Shown: positions 34,527 to 46,148 of the stretch, one piece after another
Layout: every line of letters starts with the position of its first letter
How positions within the stretch are numbered: the stretch's first letter is position 1
Assembly (NCBI GenBank): GCA_949318235.1
Contig: OX439133.1
Span: 21,327,447 to 21,391,446 of the forward strand
DNA length: 64,000 bases
Source: Ecdyonurus torrentis
Taxonomy: Eukaryota > Arthropoda > Insecta > Ephemeroptera > Heptageniidae
Direction of reading: 5' to 3'
Notes under the pieces: generated by a model
The model's input: only the letters and a program-made list of their open reading frames with translations
Told to the model about the DNA's origin: nothing
Database searches by the model: none
Translations under genes and position numbers: made by a program

Positions 34527-35090
34527 ATAGGGTGTATGCACATACATATTTATTGAGCTTGAGCGTAATACTGGAGATATGAATATAATAACATTGCTCA
34601 GCATAGGACAAACTTTTCCGAAACTTTTCAGCCATTGTATGTAAATATTTTCGAATTGTGTTGGAAAATAAGTGATAGTAAAAGTTTTAATTAGATATTA
34701 TTATAGAAGTGTTATTTTCTGTGTGTCAAATAAGTTATGTCCAGTAAGCAAGATGTGATGCGCTGATTTTGCGCTACCCCAATGGTTTAATTTTTTTGGC
34801 ATATTGTAAGGTTTTGTCTTTTTATTGTAATATTATTGGCTCAATTTATGGCCAAGGTTCATGTAATATGAATAGCCCTGTATGCGCCTTAATAAAAGAT
34901 TTTTATTATTTTCTTCAGAAAATGGGTTATTTATTGATATTATTATTTTTCTCACATACTTGAGATACTAATTGAATTCTTATATTAACAGCTTAAATGC
35001 TATCAAAAATATTGATCAGTACTTTTGAATTGGCAAAATGAGTAATTTCCTTTGATGCCCTTGTTATTGAGAGAGCCAACAAGACGACGA
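34527..35090 (-). mobile_element. MITE, GGGTGTATGC family, split copy
   Basis: Left part ATAGGGTGTATGCACATACA to TTGCTCAGCATAGGACAAAC. Right part CTCACATACTTGAGATACTA to CGACGACTTTAAG. About 300 bp between 34625 and 34925 are foreign to the family. Confidence 0.6.
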
Positions 35091-35744
35091 CTTTAAGAGA
35101 GTTATTTGGATTTAAATAACTAGTGGTGAGAAGTTATGATATAATTTTGCAGTAATACATACAATATGAGATTGTATTATATAATTACTTTAAAGATTAA
35201 TTTAATACAAATATGTAGATTTCTCTATTTACTTGGTCTCGACTTTTCTTCTACTTGCATAATGCATAATACTGTATCTTATTTAATTCTTATTTATATA
35301 TTATACATATTTTTTATTTATTCAATTTGTTTCTTATATCAGTTATATATCATTATTTCAATACTGAGTAACAACGAACTTCAGGGTGGTTGGAATTTAA
35401 CTACAACACGAAATTAGTTTAAATTAAATAAGTAATAAAATAAATAAATAATAAAACAATTAATAATTAAAATAAATTAAAATTAATATTTAAAATATGA
35501 CATAATATTTTGCTTTTGTATAATTAAATATATTCGAAACTAAAAATATTAATACTTTAAATAAAAAAACATTTCAAAAAAAAATATATATATATATATA
35601 TTTGCTTAAAAAACAACATCTTTTTGGTATAACATTTAATTTAAATACAACAAAAGTTATAATTTTTATTATAGACATTTTGATTATTTTAAAGTTTTAA
35701 AAAAATGTTTTAAATTTTTTGTCTTAAAACATGTAAAAGCATAA
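35091..35744. repeat. AT-rich DNA, no gene seen
   Basis: No supported feature. Confidence 0.3.
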
Positions 35745-36270
35745 AATATCTAGTATTTCTCATTTAAATATCTCCGTAAATATTGGAGCAGTTTTCTCAA
35801 AAACCGCAAAAAAATGTGTTTTTCCTCATATTAAGCTTAATGTTAAATTTGGAAACACTTAAGCCTACCCGCGAGCTACACCGATAAGCACCAACATCAG
35901 TTTAGTGCACAAGTGTTGAGAAAATATTAAAGTTTGAGTCAACAATGGCTTTATTAATTGTGAGCATCGTGTTATTAAACTTCTTGAAAACGTGATCTCA
36001 AAATGTTAAATTATTAACGGAGGGCAGAGGCCGTTACTGAGACCTCGAACCTATACATCATACACATCTATAACTTCCTCTAACAGTAGCTAGGCCCGAG
36101 CGTGAGTAACTCTTAGCTGTGTGTAAATTATATTACTATATAATACATATATCTGTAGCCGTAAAAATATTTAACATACGTAAAATATTGTACGTCAAGT
36201 TACGAGAGCAAAAATAAGAGTAACTCTACCTTGCGTTAAACTAGCGTGAGAGCAAGTTGTAGCTGTAACG
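35745..36270 (+). repeat. Dispersed repeat, inverted relative of 13339-13700
   Basis: See 13339. Extends through CGAGCGTGAGTAACTC and GAGAGCAAGTTGTAGCTG, which flank the MITE in the 13-kb copy. Confidence 0.65.
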
Positions 36271-36337
36271 CAGGTTTTGGGTTACTAAATGGTTTTGCTC
36301 TCATCCCGTTTTTGTGGCTGTGGCGCAGTGGTAATCC

Positions 36338-36660
36338 GAGGCTGTGGCGCAGTGGTAGCGTGTCTGCTTCGTGTGCGAAGGGTCACTGGTTCGCCTCCTA
36401 GTTGTGCGGTTTTTACAAGACCGTGTATGCTGGCGGAGTGCACTTGTGGTCTTTGCATATGAGGTTGATGCGTGTGCTATTGTGTCATGAGTCATTGGTA
36501 GGAGAGGTGTGTATGCCTGTGTGTATGCATGTCTCCGATCGTCCTGGTATAGGCAGTAGTGACCCTACACCGCGCAATAGAGAGAATCTCGGGACGGTTC
36601 ACCATTTCACTCATGTTTCCTGCCTATCCATTCCTCATCACCTATAACCAAACTTGCTGT
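36338..36660 (+). mobile_element. tRNA-derived SINE-like element
   Basis: A box TGGCGCAGTGG (36345-36355) and B box GGTTCGCCTCC (36388-36398) at tRNA-like spacing, with an anticodon-arm-like stem CTTCG/CGAAG. The first 20 bp with the A box are also present just upstream (36317-36331), so the head is duplicated. A GC-richer body follows to about 36660 without coding frames. Minus-strand transcription is not implied; Pol III would read the plus strand. Confidence 0.55.
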
Positions 36661-37043
36661 AGACTAGGTAAATAAGAGCCCTAGATAACACAAGAACAAT
36701 TTGTAAACAAGGTTGACTGGACACAAAATGTGTATGGATTCCCATGAGTCTTTTCCGGTAACCTCATGGGTATTAGCTTCTCTTCTGTATAGCCCATGAA
36801 AGATTGTACAATTATATACAATCACAACATTATTTAAAATTTTTAGATCCTGTTTTCGAGAGGTTTAATAACACGTTAATCACTATTGGAAAAAAAAAAA
36901 TCTATTGTTGACTATCTGTTTAAGGTCCTTTTATTTTCTAACTTGAAACATTGTGTATATAAAAACATTCTTTGTGGTGTTTTTTGTTTTTATAAAACTA
37001 CTACATCGGGCCAAGAAAAAAATACTTAGAATAACAACAATCA

Positions 37044-37128
37044 GGGCCGGGCTGGCCATAAGACTTAGGGGGCGATCCCCCCCGAGGCCCCTGGGGGCCA
37101 CGTGGCCGGAGGCCCCTAGGAAATATGC
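37044..37128. repeat. GC-rich fragment with CAGGGCCGG end
   Basis: CAGGGCCGGGCTGGCC followed by GGCCCCTGGGGGCCACGTGG, the only strongly GC-rich patch of this size. CAGGGCCGG is typical of hAT-type ends, so this may be a hAT end fragment. The partner end is not seen. Confidence 0.4.
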
Positions 37129-37365
37129 TAAAATAAATATCAAAATTTAATATTTTTAAAAATAATACAAAAAAAAAACGATAAAATGTTATAAAATATT
37201 AAATAATATATATTCTTATTTTCATCATATCTATCTATGCATTTCAATATATATGCACAAATTATAAGTTTTAAGTACTCTCCCAAGTCTTTTTATCCCT
37301 TCCCTCCCGCCAGCCGCAAATCAAAAAATATAATAAATAACCAGGGTCAAATTAAAATTCACACA

Positions 37366-37480
37366 TAGATCGCAGCGCCACTTACATTTTACATGTTGAT
37401 TGTTGCGATGAAATTTTGAACTATACATCAACAAGGGTTCGTTTTTAATATAGGGCAATAACACAGGAGCTCACGACCCT
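37366..37480 (+). repeat. Repeat shared, inverted, with 12455-12560
   Basis: AGATCGCAGCGCCACTTACA and TTACATGTTGATTGTTGCGA match the reverse complement of 12520-12560; AGGGCAATAACACAGGAGCT matches 12460-12480. Confidence 0.6.
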
Positions 37481-37596
37481 GGTAAAGGCACAGATTAATT
37501 TTTTTCGTGAAATTTTATCCATTTATAGTTGCTATCAAAATATTCTGAAAGTGATATTCGATTTTTTTTTTCAATAGATTTGTTTGTTAATACCCT

Positions 37597-37866
37597 GTTG
37601 GATCACTCATTAACGTGGACTACATAGGGAAATAACTCATTTTGCCACTTTAAAAATAATAAGCAATATTTCTGAGAGTATTTCATATGTTGTTAATAGT
37701 TTGAGTAAGTCTCTTAAGTATGTGACAAAAATAAAATAACCAAAAAAATTAACTGATTTTCAAAAGATAATATTTAAAAAAGAAGCTTATACTATTCTAA
37801 TTAATACTCTTCATTATTTCAATATGATGTCCAAGCGTATTAAATATGACGTCATGTGGATACACC
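37597..37866 (+). mobile_element. MITE, GGGTGTATGC family, left end missing
   Basis: CCTGTTGGATCACTCATTAAC to ATATGACGTCATGTGGATAC. Confidence 0.7.
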
Positions 37867-37902
37867 GAGTTGATCTTACATACCTTATCCGCATCCTCTT
37901 AA

Positions 37903-38230
37903 AAAAGTAGAGTACCGACCTTATATCTCAAAAACTAGAAGTGTTTTTGGTCTTAATTTAGTGTCATTGTGTAGCTAAGGGTCACACATAACCGTGATAA
38001 AAATTTCATGATGTTTGACCGTCCCAAAAAAAGAAAGAAAAAATGAAATTAACATTGGGCCTTATAGGCCTAAAATTTCAAAAAATCATATACAATTGAT
38101 TTGCACGGTGACCCCCCAAAATTTTTATATATTTGTAATTGTCTCAAGCTGAAGTATCATTGTGCAAAATTTTAGCTTTTTTTGACGAGAAAAGTTTGAG
38201 TCTAATGGCCGACGTCGGTCCCCTACTCCT
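37903..38230. mobile_element. TTAA-flanked MITE, GGGAGTAGGG family, copy 1
   Basis: TTAA at 37899-37902 and 38231-38234. Left AGTAGAGTACCGACCTTATA, right GGCCGACGTCGGTCCCCTAC. Shares TTGTCTCAAGCTGAAGTATC and GACGAGAAAAGTTTGAGTCT with 42594 and, inverted, 55870. Confidence 0.8.
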
Positions 38231-38369
38231 TTAAATCTAATAATAAAATAATATTAATATATTTATTAATTTCCCTAAATTTTTCATGCCATATCTTATC
38301 CATTTGCTTTTCTATATTTGCACAATAACAGAATTAATAGATTTATCAAATGTACTGTACACGATTATA

Positions 38370-39440
38370 CAATTATGGCATTTCTTTGATCTTTAATATT
38401 CCAGACTTCCTTTCAGTAAAACCGAGTTATCACCAAACACCGTTATAAAGAATTATAATACTTTACTTCTAACTTATAACGCTAGTAATTTTTTTAAATA
38501 AAATATTAAATTATAAATAATAAATTTACATATATGAATTATAATATTATATGATTTGATAATTAAAAAAAATATATATATTTTACATTTTATTAATATA
38601 TTACTTAATTTATATTTTTTATAAAAAATATGTAACAATTAATATTAAGGTATTTAATAGAAAGTAGATAATTAAAATGTATTATTATTTAGTACATCAG
38701 TGAACTTATTTACAACATAAGAATAACATCAAAATTGAAAGTAGTTTTAGTTTCTCTGATAGTCTACTACACATAATCAGCACTTGGCAATTGGCAAGTG
38801 TCATCAGGTCGATCACTTGCGAAGGTCATCAATAGTTTAATGTTAATTTTAGCCTGGTGTAGGGCTTATCATGTTAAAGTGAGGGTTTTAATATTTTAAT
38901 TGTTTGCTTCAGAATTATTAAAACACTTTAAATCACACATCATCATTAAGTAAAAAGTACAACTCAGAAAAGTATTTAGGACGTGAACCAGCCTCAGTTA
39001 AACGAAAAAGGTGAAAAATGTGCTCAAAGTTGACTCCAATTGAGGGTCTGTGTTCCACCAGTTAATTCAGTTTCTTATAGGGCTGAAATTTGAAAATATG
39101 GATGAAAATTACATTTTAATAACATACTTGAAAAGTTAACATTGAGAAACTTTAACTTATAGTGGAATCCAGACCCTCATTTGGAGCCAAATTTGCGCAC
39201 GTATTTCTCCTCGTTCCTTTAACTGAGGCTCGTTCACGTCCTAAATACTTTAGAGTTGTGTTTTTTTTTCTTTAAGATGATGTGCGTTTTTTTTCTGAAA
39301 AGAGAAATTCGTAAATGAAAACCCTCAATATAAAATGGGCATGGTAAGCTCGCTACCAGGCCAAAATTAACACAAAACTAATGATGAATGATGAATGATG
39401 ACCCTTGCCAGTGTCGTGTCCTGATTATCTGAAGTTGCAT
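38370..39440 (-). repeat. 1.1-kb repeat, inverted copy of 24825-25960
   Basis: Whole-length inverted match. CCAGACTTCCTTTCAGTAAA, GCACTTGGCAATTGGCAAG, ACCCTCATTTGGAGCCAAAT and TGACCCTTGCCAGTG anchor it. Internal palindrome retained; (TA)n tract absent. Confidence 0.7.
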
Positions 39441-40059
39441 ATTTATCTAAAAAACAATCAAACTTGAACTTCTGTCTGTAAAACAAATAACATGAATGCA
39501 TATATTATAGACCTTATAATATAACCTTATAAGAAATACTTTTATTACTTGAAAAACTTTTTTTTGACAGTAATTTAACAAAAATCAAAATTTAGCATGG
39601 GATTCATGGGAAAAGTGTATTTTTCCAGTAACGTAATATTTAAACACACAGCCACACTTATTACATGCTAAGTTATTACTTTTTATATTTAATACCATTG
39701 GTTACTTCAATATTTTATTGTATTTTCAAGTACTATGCTCTATATAATAATATAATAAAAATACTTCATACTTTAAAATACCGATATGCTACTATCTATT
39801 TTTTAAATTTATATGACCTTCTTCTTTTTTTACATTGTTTTTTTACTAAAGTTTGCGACAAAAGACAAAGAAACGATCCAATGTCGCGTCACTTCTTTGT
39901 GAAAATGAAACTTTTCAGCTATTTCCTTTTATCTTTGAAACATTCTTTTTATTTATTATATTATATAAAAAAAAATAAGGTAGGAAAAAAAATTATATAA
40001 TATTATATTAAAAAGTAAAAGTGAAATAATTTTTGCGGTAAAAGATGTATTACCGTTTG

Positions 40060-40060
<1 letters not shown>
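39441..40060. repeat. AT-rich DNA, no gene seen
   Basis: An open stretch at 39665-40000 (111 residues) is rich in Phe, Tyr, Leu and Lys, as expected from random AT-rich DNA. Not called as a gene. Confidence 0.35.

Positions 40061-40150
<90 letters not shown>
40061..40150. repeat. (CT)n microsatellite
   Basis: About 90 bp, ending beside a GGGTGTATGC-family MITE. Confidence 0.95.
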
Positions 40151-40152
<2 letters not shown>

Positions 40153-40174
40153 TTTTCTTACAAAGAAATGACGT

Positions 40175-40456
40175 TTAAGGTGCCTTCATTCATGGTAAAG
40201 TCTACGCCATGATGGATCACTCAATAACATCGGCCTAATAGGAAAATTACACTTTTTGCCACTTTAAAAAGGTGGAGTAAATCTCTCAAGTATGATAAAA
40301 ATAGCAATAACAAAAAAAAAATAATAATAATAAGTAAATAACGATTTCTCAAAGAACATGACCAAAAACAAAGTTTGTCCTATGCTGAGCAATGCTATTC
40401 ATTAATCTAGTATGGTTTCCAAACGTATTCAATATGACTTCATGCGCATACACCCT
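40175..40456 (+). mobile_element. MITE, GGGTGTATGC family copy
   Basis: AAGGTGCCTTCATTCATGGT, GATGGATCACTCAATAACAT, CTATGCTGAGCAATGCTATT, CATGCGCATACACCC. Confidence 0.75.
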
Positions 40457-40516
40457 TTATTATATTAATAAAATTAAAAACTTAAAAAGTAACCGTAAAA
40501 TAAATTTTGTGGTAAA

Positions 40517-40554
<38 letters not shown>

Positions 40555-40598
40555 CTGCTTCCAAAACACCCTAAAAACACAAAAAAAAATATTATTAT

Positions 40599-41373
40599 TG
40601 GAGCTGTAAATTTAAACCGAGCTGAACTCGAACTCGGTCCAACATTTTTGAGTATTCGGTTTAGACAAACCAAACAAACCGGGTTTCGAGCTTTTTCGAG
40701 TTTTCAGCTCGAAAACGAGCCAGCTCGAGTTGAGACCGTAAACGAGTCGTCAAAATACACGAGTTATTGAGTTAAAATCAGTCCAAACCTTTTTTTTTTT
40801 TTGCGATAATCGAGATGCTGAAAGAATTTTGGCAGGATGCCATTGTCCAAATATCTCAATCAACAGTTAATAATAATGCTAATTGTGCTGCAGGCAAAAT
40901 TGTTTGATTTAAATGCAAATAATAATAATAAAAACTAAACTTAAAAATATAAATAAAAAATATTAAGATGGACATTGGTCTATATATAACTTCATAATGG
41001 CATATTGCAAAATGCATTAAAAAATACCATTATATCAATGAATGCACATTGTCGTACAAAATTTAAAAATTTTAACATAACTAGATCAAATTAAAATAAA
41101 ATTTGGCATTTATGTACATTAATTTACGAAATTATCATTGAAATAAGAGAATTTTTTTAAAAAAAAAAAAAAGAGCTTTTGTATTTGGGCTTGAAAAACT
41201 CGTGTTCGAGCTTTAACCCGAACCTCGATTTTTCGAATTTTAGCTTGATTATCAAGATTTGGCTCGTTTTCGTTTTTTTTAGCTCGATTTCGAGCTGAAA
41301 CCGAGTTTTGAGTCAAACCGGTCTAAAAGTTTTCAACTCGGTGTAAAGGATTTTCGAGTTTTTTACAGCTCTA
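40599..41373. mobile_element. hAT-type non-autonomous element, 775 bp
   Basis: Perfect 8-bp duplication ATTATTAT at 40591-40598 and 41374-41381. Ends TGGAGCTGTAAA and TTTACAGCTCTA fit the hAT terminal pattern. Both subterminal regions are packed with GCTCGA, TTCGAG, CGAGC and CTCGG words in both orientations, as expected for hAT transposase-binding repeats. The interior is AT-rich with no transposase. Confidence 0.85.
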
Positions 41374-41384
41374 ATTATTATAAA

Positions 41385-41985
41385 TCACTTATTTGTATAG
41401 CATTAATGAAGTAAAAATACAAATAACGGCTTACAATGTGTAATAAGCAAAGAATATGACGCTCATTCAAAAAGTATATTAATTAGAAATAATTACACCT
41501 AATAACTAATTAGGTGTTCATATATTATTTATGTTGTTCTTTAGATATAGACCCTTGACGTTGGCGTGTGTTTGATTTGCGCTTTGAGTCTGCCCAAAAC
41601 CCTGGGAGTGTGACTCTGTGTACGACGTGTCCCTGTTCAAGGTAAGGGTCTTTAAAAGAGGAGACACGTGACCTCGTGACGTTAATGATTAGTAATGAAT
41701 TACACCAGCGTGACTCTCTTAGAAGCTTGTACGATGTAGCCCATCCCGCACGACTTTGCGAGCAAATACTCGCGGTCATGGAACCAGCATAGGCGCGGAG
41801 GAAATAAGGTGAATCCATCACCCACAAGTGCAACTAAGATGAGAAGAAACTTGGAAAATGCCTTGCTTTCATAAAGCACCTGTTCGATCCAGGTTGGGAG
41901 TGTGGTTACATATTGGGAGGTTTCCTCTTGACCGCGCGATCATGATTCACAATGGTCACCTTTGTCGAGGACATTGGAAATTTTT
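41385..41985. repeat. Left arm of a large inverted structure
   Basis: Matches, inverted, 43257-43682 plus 44741-44905. Landmarks: GGCTTACAATGTGTAATAAG, GCGCTTTGAGTCTGCCC, TACGACGTGTCCCTGTT, GCGTGACTCTCTTAGAAGCT, GACCGCGCGATCATGATTCA. GC content is above background. Confidence 0.8.
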
Positions 41986-42047
41986 TTTTTTTTTTTTTTC
42001 AGGATTTTTTTTTTTCGAAAAATAAATCAATGTGCTCGACTAAAGAA

Positions 42048-42589
42048 TCATTCACATTACGCGTAAATTTAACGTCCGTCAACGAGTAAACAAAGATTAA
42101 AAAGTATTGTTGCAACGTGTTTATAATGCAAAAAAAAAAAAAAAAACGAACCCTTTCACATGGTTTTAAAACTGACAAATATCGATGCATACTGACGGGC
42201 AAAGCTGGTAACACCCAGCTTTTCTACCCATCGCTATATCCTTCAAAACGACGGGTTGCGACGGGTGTATGTGAAAGGTTGCATTTGTTCACATAAGCGC
42301 AGCTACATCCGTCAGTATCCGTCAACAATAGCGCATATGCAAGGGGGCGCGATATGTTTTAAAGTAAACTATATTCTTGGCCGTTGCAAACCGTTTATAT
42401 AGTTTACTTTAATATGTTTATATTAGCGCAGCTAGATTAGTCAGTATCCGTCAGTTTTCCACGCCTGCGCAGTAATGCGAATTTTGTGCCCATGTGTAAC
42501 AAAAAAATTCGCGTAACTGACAGTTTCAGTCAATATCCGTTAACGGACGTCGACGGACGTAGAATTTTAACTCCATATGTGAATGATAC
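42048..42589. mobile_element. TIR element with ATCATTCACAT ends
   Basis: AATCATTCACATTACGC and ATATGTGAATGATA are inverted ends; CGTCCGTCAACG and CGTCGACGGACG follow inward. Repeated CCGTCAGTATCCGTC words cluster in the centre. About 540 bp, no ORF. Superfamily not determined. Confidence 0.6.
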
Positions 42590-42593
42590 TTAA

Positions 42594-42935
42594 GGGAGTA
42601 GGGTACCGACCTTATATCTCAAAAACTATATAGAAGTGTTTTTGGGTCTAAATTTGGTGTCATTGTGCAACTAAAGGTCACACCTAGCTGTGGTAAAAAT
42701 ATCATAATGTTTGACCGTCAAATAATAATAATAATAATAATAATGAAATTAACATTAGGCCTTATGGGCTTAAAATATAAAAAAAGCACATAAAATTAAT
42801 TTACACAGTGAGCCCTCAAAATTTTTATATACAGTATTTAAAATTGTCTCAAGCTGAAGTATCATTGTGAAAATTTTCAGATTTTTTTGACGAGAAAAGT
42901 TTGAGTCTAATGGCCGACGTTGATACCCTACTCCC
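42594..42935. mobile_element. TTAA-flanked MITE, GGGAGTAGGG family, copy 2
   Basis: TTAA at 42590-42593 and 42936-42939. GGGAGTAGGGTACCGACCTT at the left and CCGACGTTGATACCCTACTCCC (in parts) at the right. Best-preserved ends of the three copies. It lies directly after the preceding TIR element. Confidence 0.85.
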
Positions 42936-42939
42936 TTAA

Positions 42940-43256
42940 GTGGACCGTCAAGAAACATGATCGGTCAAGGGATTACTTCCCACTACAAAGCTACAGTTTC
43001 CACCTGGGTTGTTTTTTTTTTTCGAAAAGGGAAGGGTTCCTGGAATAAGGTTGAAATTGTGGTTTTGTATTTGGGAAATTTCCCCTTGACCGATCATGTT
43101 TCTCAATGGTTACCTTTTACCTTAGTCTAGGACAAGGTTGTTTTTTTTTCGCAAAAAAAAAAATAATAATAATAAATAATAATAATAATAAATAATAATA
43201 AAAAATAATAATAAAAATAAATAAACAATAAAAAACATTATAATAAAATAAAAAGA
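42940..43256. repeat. Centre of the inverted structure, with a smaller inverted pair
   Basis: AAGAAACATGATCGGTCAAG (about 42950) is opposed by CTTGACCGATCATGTTTCT (about 43085). The word CCTTGACCG...GATCATG recurs in the big arms, so the centre and arms are related. Ends in an AAT/AATA-rich run (43158-43250). Confidence 0.6.
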
Positions 43257-43682
43257 ATTTTTCCAACGTCCTCGACAAAGGTGACCATTGTGAATCATGA
43301 TCGCGCGGTCAAGAGGAAACCTCCCAATATGTAACCACACTTCCAACCTGGATTGAACAGGTGCTTTATGAAAGCAAGGCATTTTCCAAGTTTATTCTCA
43401 TCTTAGTTGCACTTGTGGGTGATGGATTCACCTTATTTCCTCCGCGCCTATGCTGGTTCCATGACCGCGAGTATTTGCTCGCAAAGTCATGCGGGATGGG
43501 CTACATCGTACAAGCTTCTAAGAGAGTCACGCTGGTGTAATTCATTACTAACCATTGACGTCACGAGGTCACGTGTCTCCTCTTTCAAGGACCCTTACCT
43601 TAAACAGGGACACGTCGTACACAGAGTCACACTCCCAGGGTTTCGGGCAGACTCAAAGCGCAAACCAAACACACGCACGGAA
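43257..43682. repeat. Right arm of the large inverted structure, proximal part
   Basis: Inverted match to 41560-41985 at high identity by eye. An open frame of about 100 residues is shared by both arms but differs mainly by amino-acid-changing substitutions, so it is not supported as a gene. Confidence 0.8.
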
Positions 43683-44740
43683 AAAAAAGATGTGCTAAAT
43701 TTAAGTAGATTAGTATACTATCGCAAATAAGCCCGCGCCCTAGTACATGCGTGCAAGATCTGAGTAGCCTGCATCTCTAGCATAAGTGACGCCAAAACCC
43801 TAGCACTAGATTTTATACCACCTGCGATCTAGGGGGAGCGGTACCTAGCGTCAGTTATAGTCAGTATAGTTTTTATGTCACCTGAGATCCAGGAGGAGCG
43901 GCACCTGACTGCCAGCGCAGCTGTGCTTAACCCGCCTGAGCCGATCTAGTATTCCCGCGAACTAGGAGCTAGCATTGCTAAAATCAGCCAATCTCCGTTT
44001 AAATGGCCACGTTTCTCTATTTTTCAGGAGACCATGAAGAAGGTAATTAATTCTAAACTATCAGATTTATAAAAATACTTTAACTGTCTTAATTACCGCG
44101 TATAACATGCAAATAGAATTATAAGTGACGATTTTACATAAAAAATAAAAATGAAGTAATCGCACAGTCAAATAAGGTGCAAAATGAGTCGTCATGTAGT
44201 AACACAATGGTATATTATATTTGATATCTTCATCGATATGGCCTATGGTAGCCAAACCCGATCGACGCATTGAAAAAAAAAACGGTCCTCTGTCCCCCGC
44301 TACTAATAAATTATGATATGATTTATAATTATGTAATTTATATGAAAGTATATTTGCATACAATTATAATAAACTAAGAACATCCACCGCGGGAATTATT
44401 CATTTCATTGAATATTTCAAATTATTACCAACGTTTATTTTTTATAATAATTAATAATTAAATTAATACAAAGAATATTATTTAAAAAAAATCTCATGTA
44501 CGCCATTTTGCGGTCCAATTCTAAAATTTAGTATATTAGTGCTAACTCAAATATACTAGGGGTGAGTTTGCAAGCCCACCTCACCTGAGTCTATTTCTCC
44601 TGGCCGACAGGTATGCTATGCTGCGCGCAGGTAGGAGCGGGTCTAGCATACCGCCCTACTAATTCTCAGTTAGAGGACTGTCTCTATTGCAAAACACAGC
44701 ATTTTAATACTAGCTTTTTGCTTAATTTAAGTAGATTTTA
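43683..44740. mobile_element. 1.06-kb insertion splitting the right arm
   Basis: Bounded by ACGCACGGAAAA and TTTTCCGTGCGT, which interrupt the arm between CAAACACACGC and CAACGTCAAGGG. AATTTAAGTAGATT occurs near both inner edges (about 43697 and 44723) as a direct repeat. The interior has GC-richer CACCTGCGATCTAGGGGGAG-type words repeated twice near 43820 and 43880. No ORF recognised. Element type unknown. Confidence 0.55.
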
Positions 44741-44905
44741 TTTTCCGTGCGTCAACGTCAAGGGTCAATAGCAAAAGAACAACATATACGAACACCATGT
44801 GTATAAATAAACAGTAATTAATAAATATTTTAAATGAATGTTAAATTCTTCGCTTATTACACATTGTAAGCATTTATTTGTATTTTTATTATAACTTATG
44901 CTGTA
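44741..44905. repeat. Right arm of the large inverted structure, distal part
   Basis: CTTATTACACATTGTAAGC and GTCAACGTCAAGGGTC match the reverse complement of 41430-41570, completing the arm after the insertion. Confidence 0.75.
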
Positions 44906-44954
44906 CTTACATTTAAAATTCTCTGGAATTGGTTGTGTTGTTTTCTCAAATATC

Positions 44955-44989
<35 letters not shown>

Positions 44990-45241
44990 GTATCCCCATA
45001 AGCGTGATATTAAATTAGGTGACCCTTAACTTTCCCCTCATCTCCCTGCGCGCTAAACCGATAAGGTTCATTGATTACATTGATTTGTGTCTTTCAAGGA
45101 TTTATATTAAATTAACTTCAAAGTTAGTAAATCTACTTCTGATATTGAAAACTAATTTCGAGAGCCTGCTATCGTTAAAACGAGGATGGGAAAAAAATTG
45201 CTATTTTCATAATTAAAACGTTTGTCTTGTGACCTGCAAAG

Positions 45242-45400
45242 TATAGGGTGTATGCACTTGACGTCATACTGAATTTACTTCGACGCCATACTGGAGCAAT
45301 GCATAACATTGCTCAGCATAGGATAAATGTGTTTTTTATGGCTATATTCTTGGATTTTTTTTTTTTTTTTTTTTTTTAGATAAGGAGACGGAAATATGGT
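45242..45400 (-). mobile_element. MITE, GGGTGTATGC family, partial
   Basis: TATAGGGTGTATGCACTTGA, GACGCCATACTGGAGCAATG, CATTGCTCAGCATAGGATAA, then lost at a T-run. Confidence 0.7.
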
Positions 45401-45485
45401 TCAAGTTATTTGAAATCTCATATAACTAAAAATTTTGCTTGTTGACCTCCTAAACATTACATATTTTTATTTTTTTCCAAACGTA

Positions 45486-45720
45486 TAGGGTGTATGCATT
45501 TATGTTAAAGTCGACGCCTTGCTGGATCACTCAATAACATGGGCAGCATAGGAAAATAACTCATTTTGGTATTTTAAAAATACTAACGTGTAAGCATAAG
45601 CAATTTATTTGAGAGCATTGATGCTGTGAATTAGTATCGCAAGTATGTGACAAAAATAATAAATAATAAAAAAAAAAAAAAAAAATGAACCGATGTCCCA
45701 AAGAAAATATTCACTATGGT
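45486..45720 (+). mobile_element. MITE, GGGTGTATGC family, right end missing
   Basis: TATAGGGTGTATGCATTTAT, GTCGACGCCTTGCTGGATCA, ACATGGGCAGCATAGGAAAA. It lies head-to-head with the preceding partial copy. Confidence 0.7.
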
Positions 45721-45811
45721 AAGGTCCTTGCTGATTTCCTCTATTCTTTGTTTCTATGTTATCATTACATACAGTATGCAATAATTGTACTTTAATATTT
45801 AGCATGCTTAA

Positions 45812-46148
45812 AGGAATATATACCAGAGAAAAACATAAGCATTTATATCACAAAACACTTGATGGGACTTACATAAGTAACTTTAGTTTGTCTCAAAACC
45901 CAGCTGTAGCTCCGTAGCAGTGATAAAAAATTTCAATTCATGCAACCCGCACAACATTTTCATACTAATTTTTGTATGTTTCTGGTGCCATAACCATGAA
46001 TATTCACGGAAATTGCATTCCTTACAGTATTTTCACGTCCTCTCGTGGGGCTACATTAATATTCTGGTAAAAATTGTCAACAGTTTTGAAGATCCCATAT
46101 CGTGTTTATTCATTAAAAAACACATGTTGTTGTATATGGTCTATGGCT
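45812..46148. mobile_element. TTAA-flanked MITE, AGGNATAGAACA family, copy 3
   Basis: TTAA at 45808-45811 and 46149-46152. Uninterrupted copy (337 bp), in the opposite orientation to 32688-33504, that shows the sequence before the palindrome arrived. Confidence 0.8.

Noticed and set aside
39665..40000. 111-residue hydrophobic frame
   Set aside because: Codon and residue make-up is that of random AT-rich DNA; no homology recognised.
41525..41833. 102-residue frame shared by both arms of the inverted structure (also 43407-43730)
   Set aside because: Kept open in both arms, but the differences are mainly amino-acid changing and no motif is recognisable. It is best explained by recent duplication of noncoding repeat.
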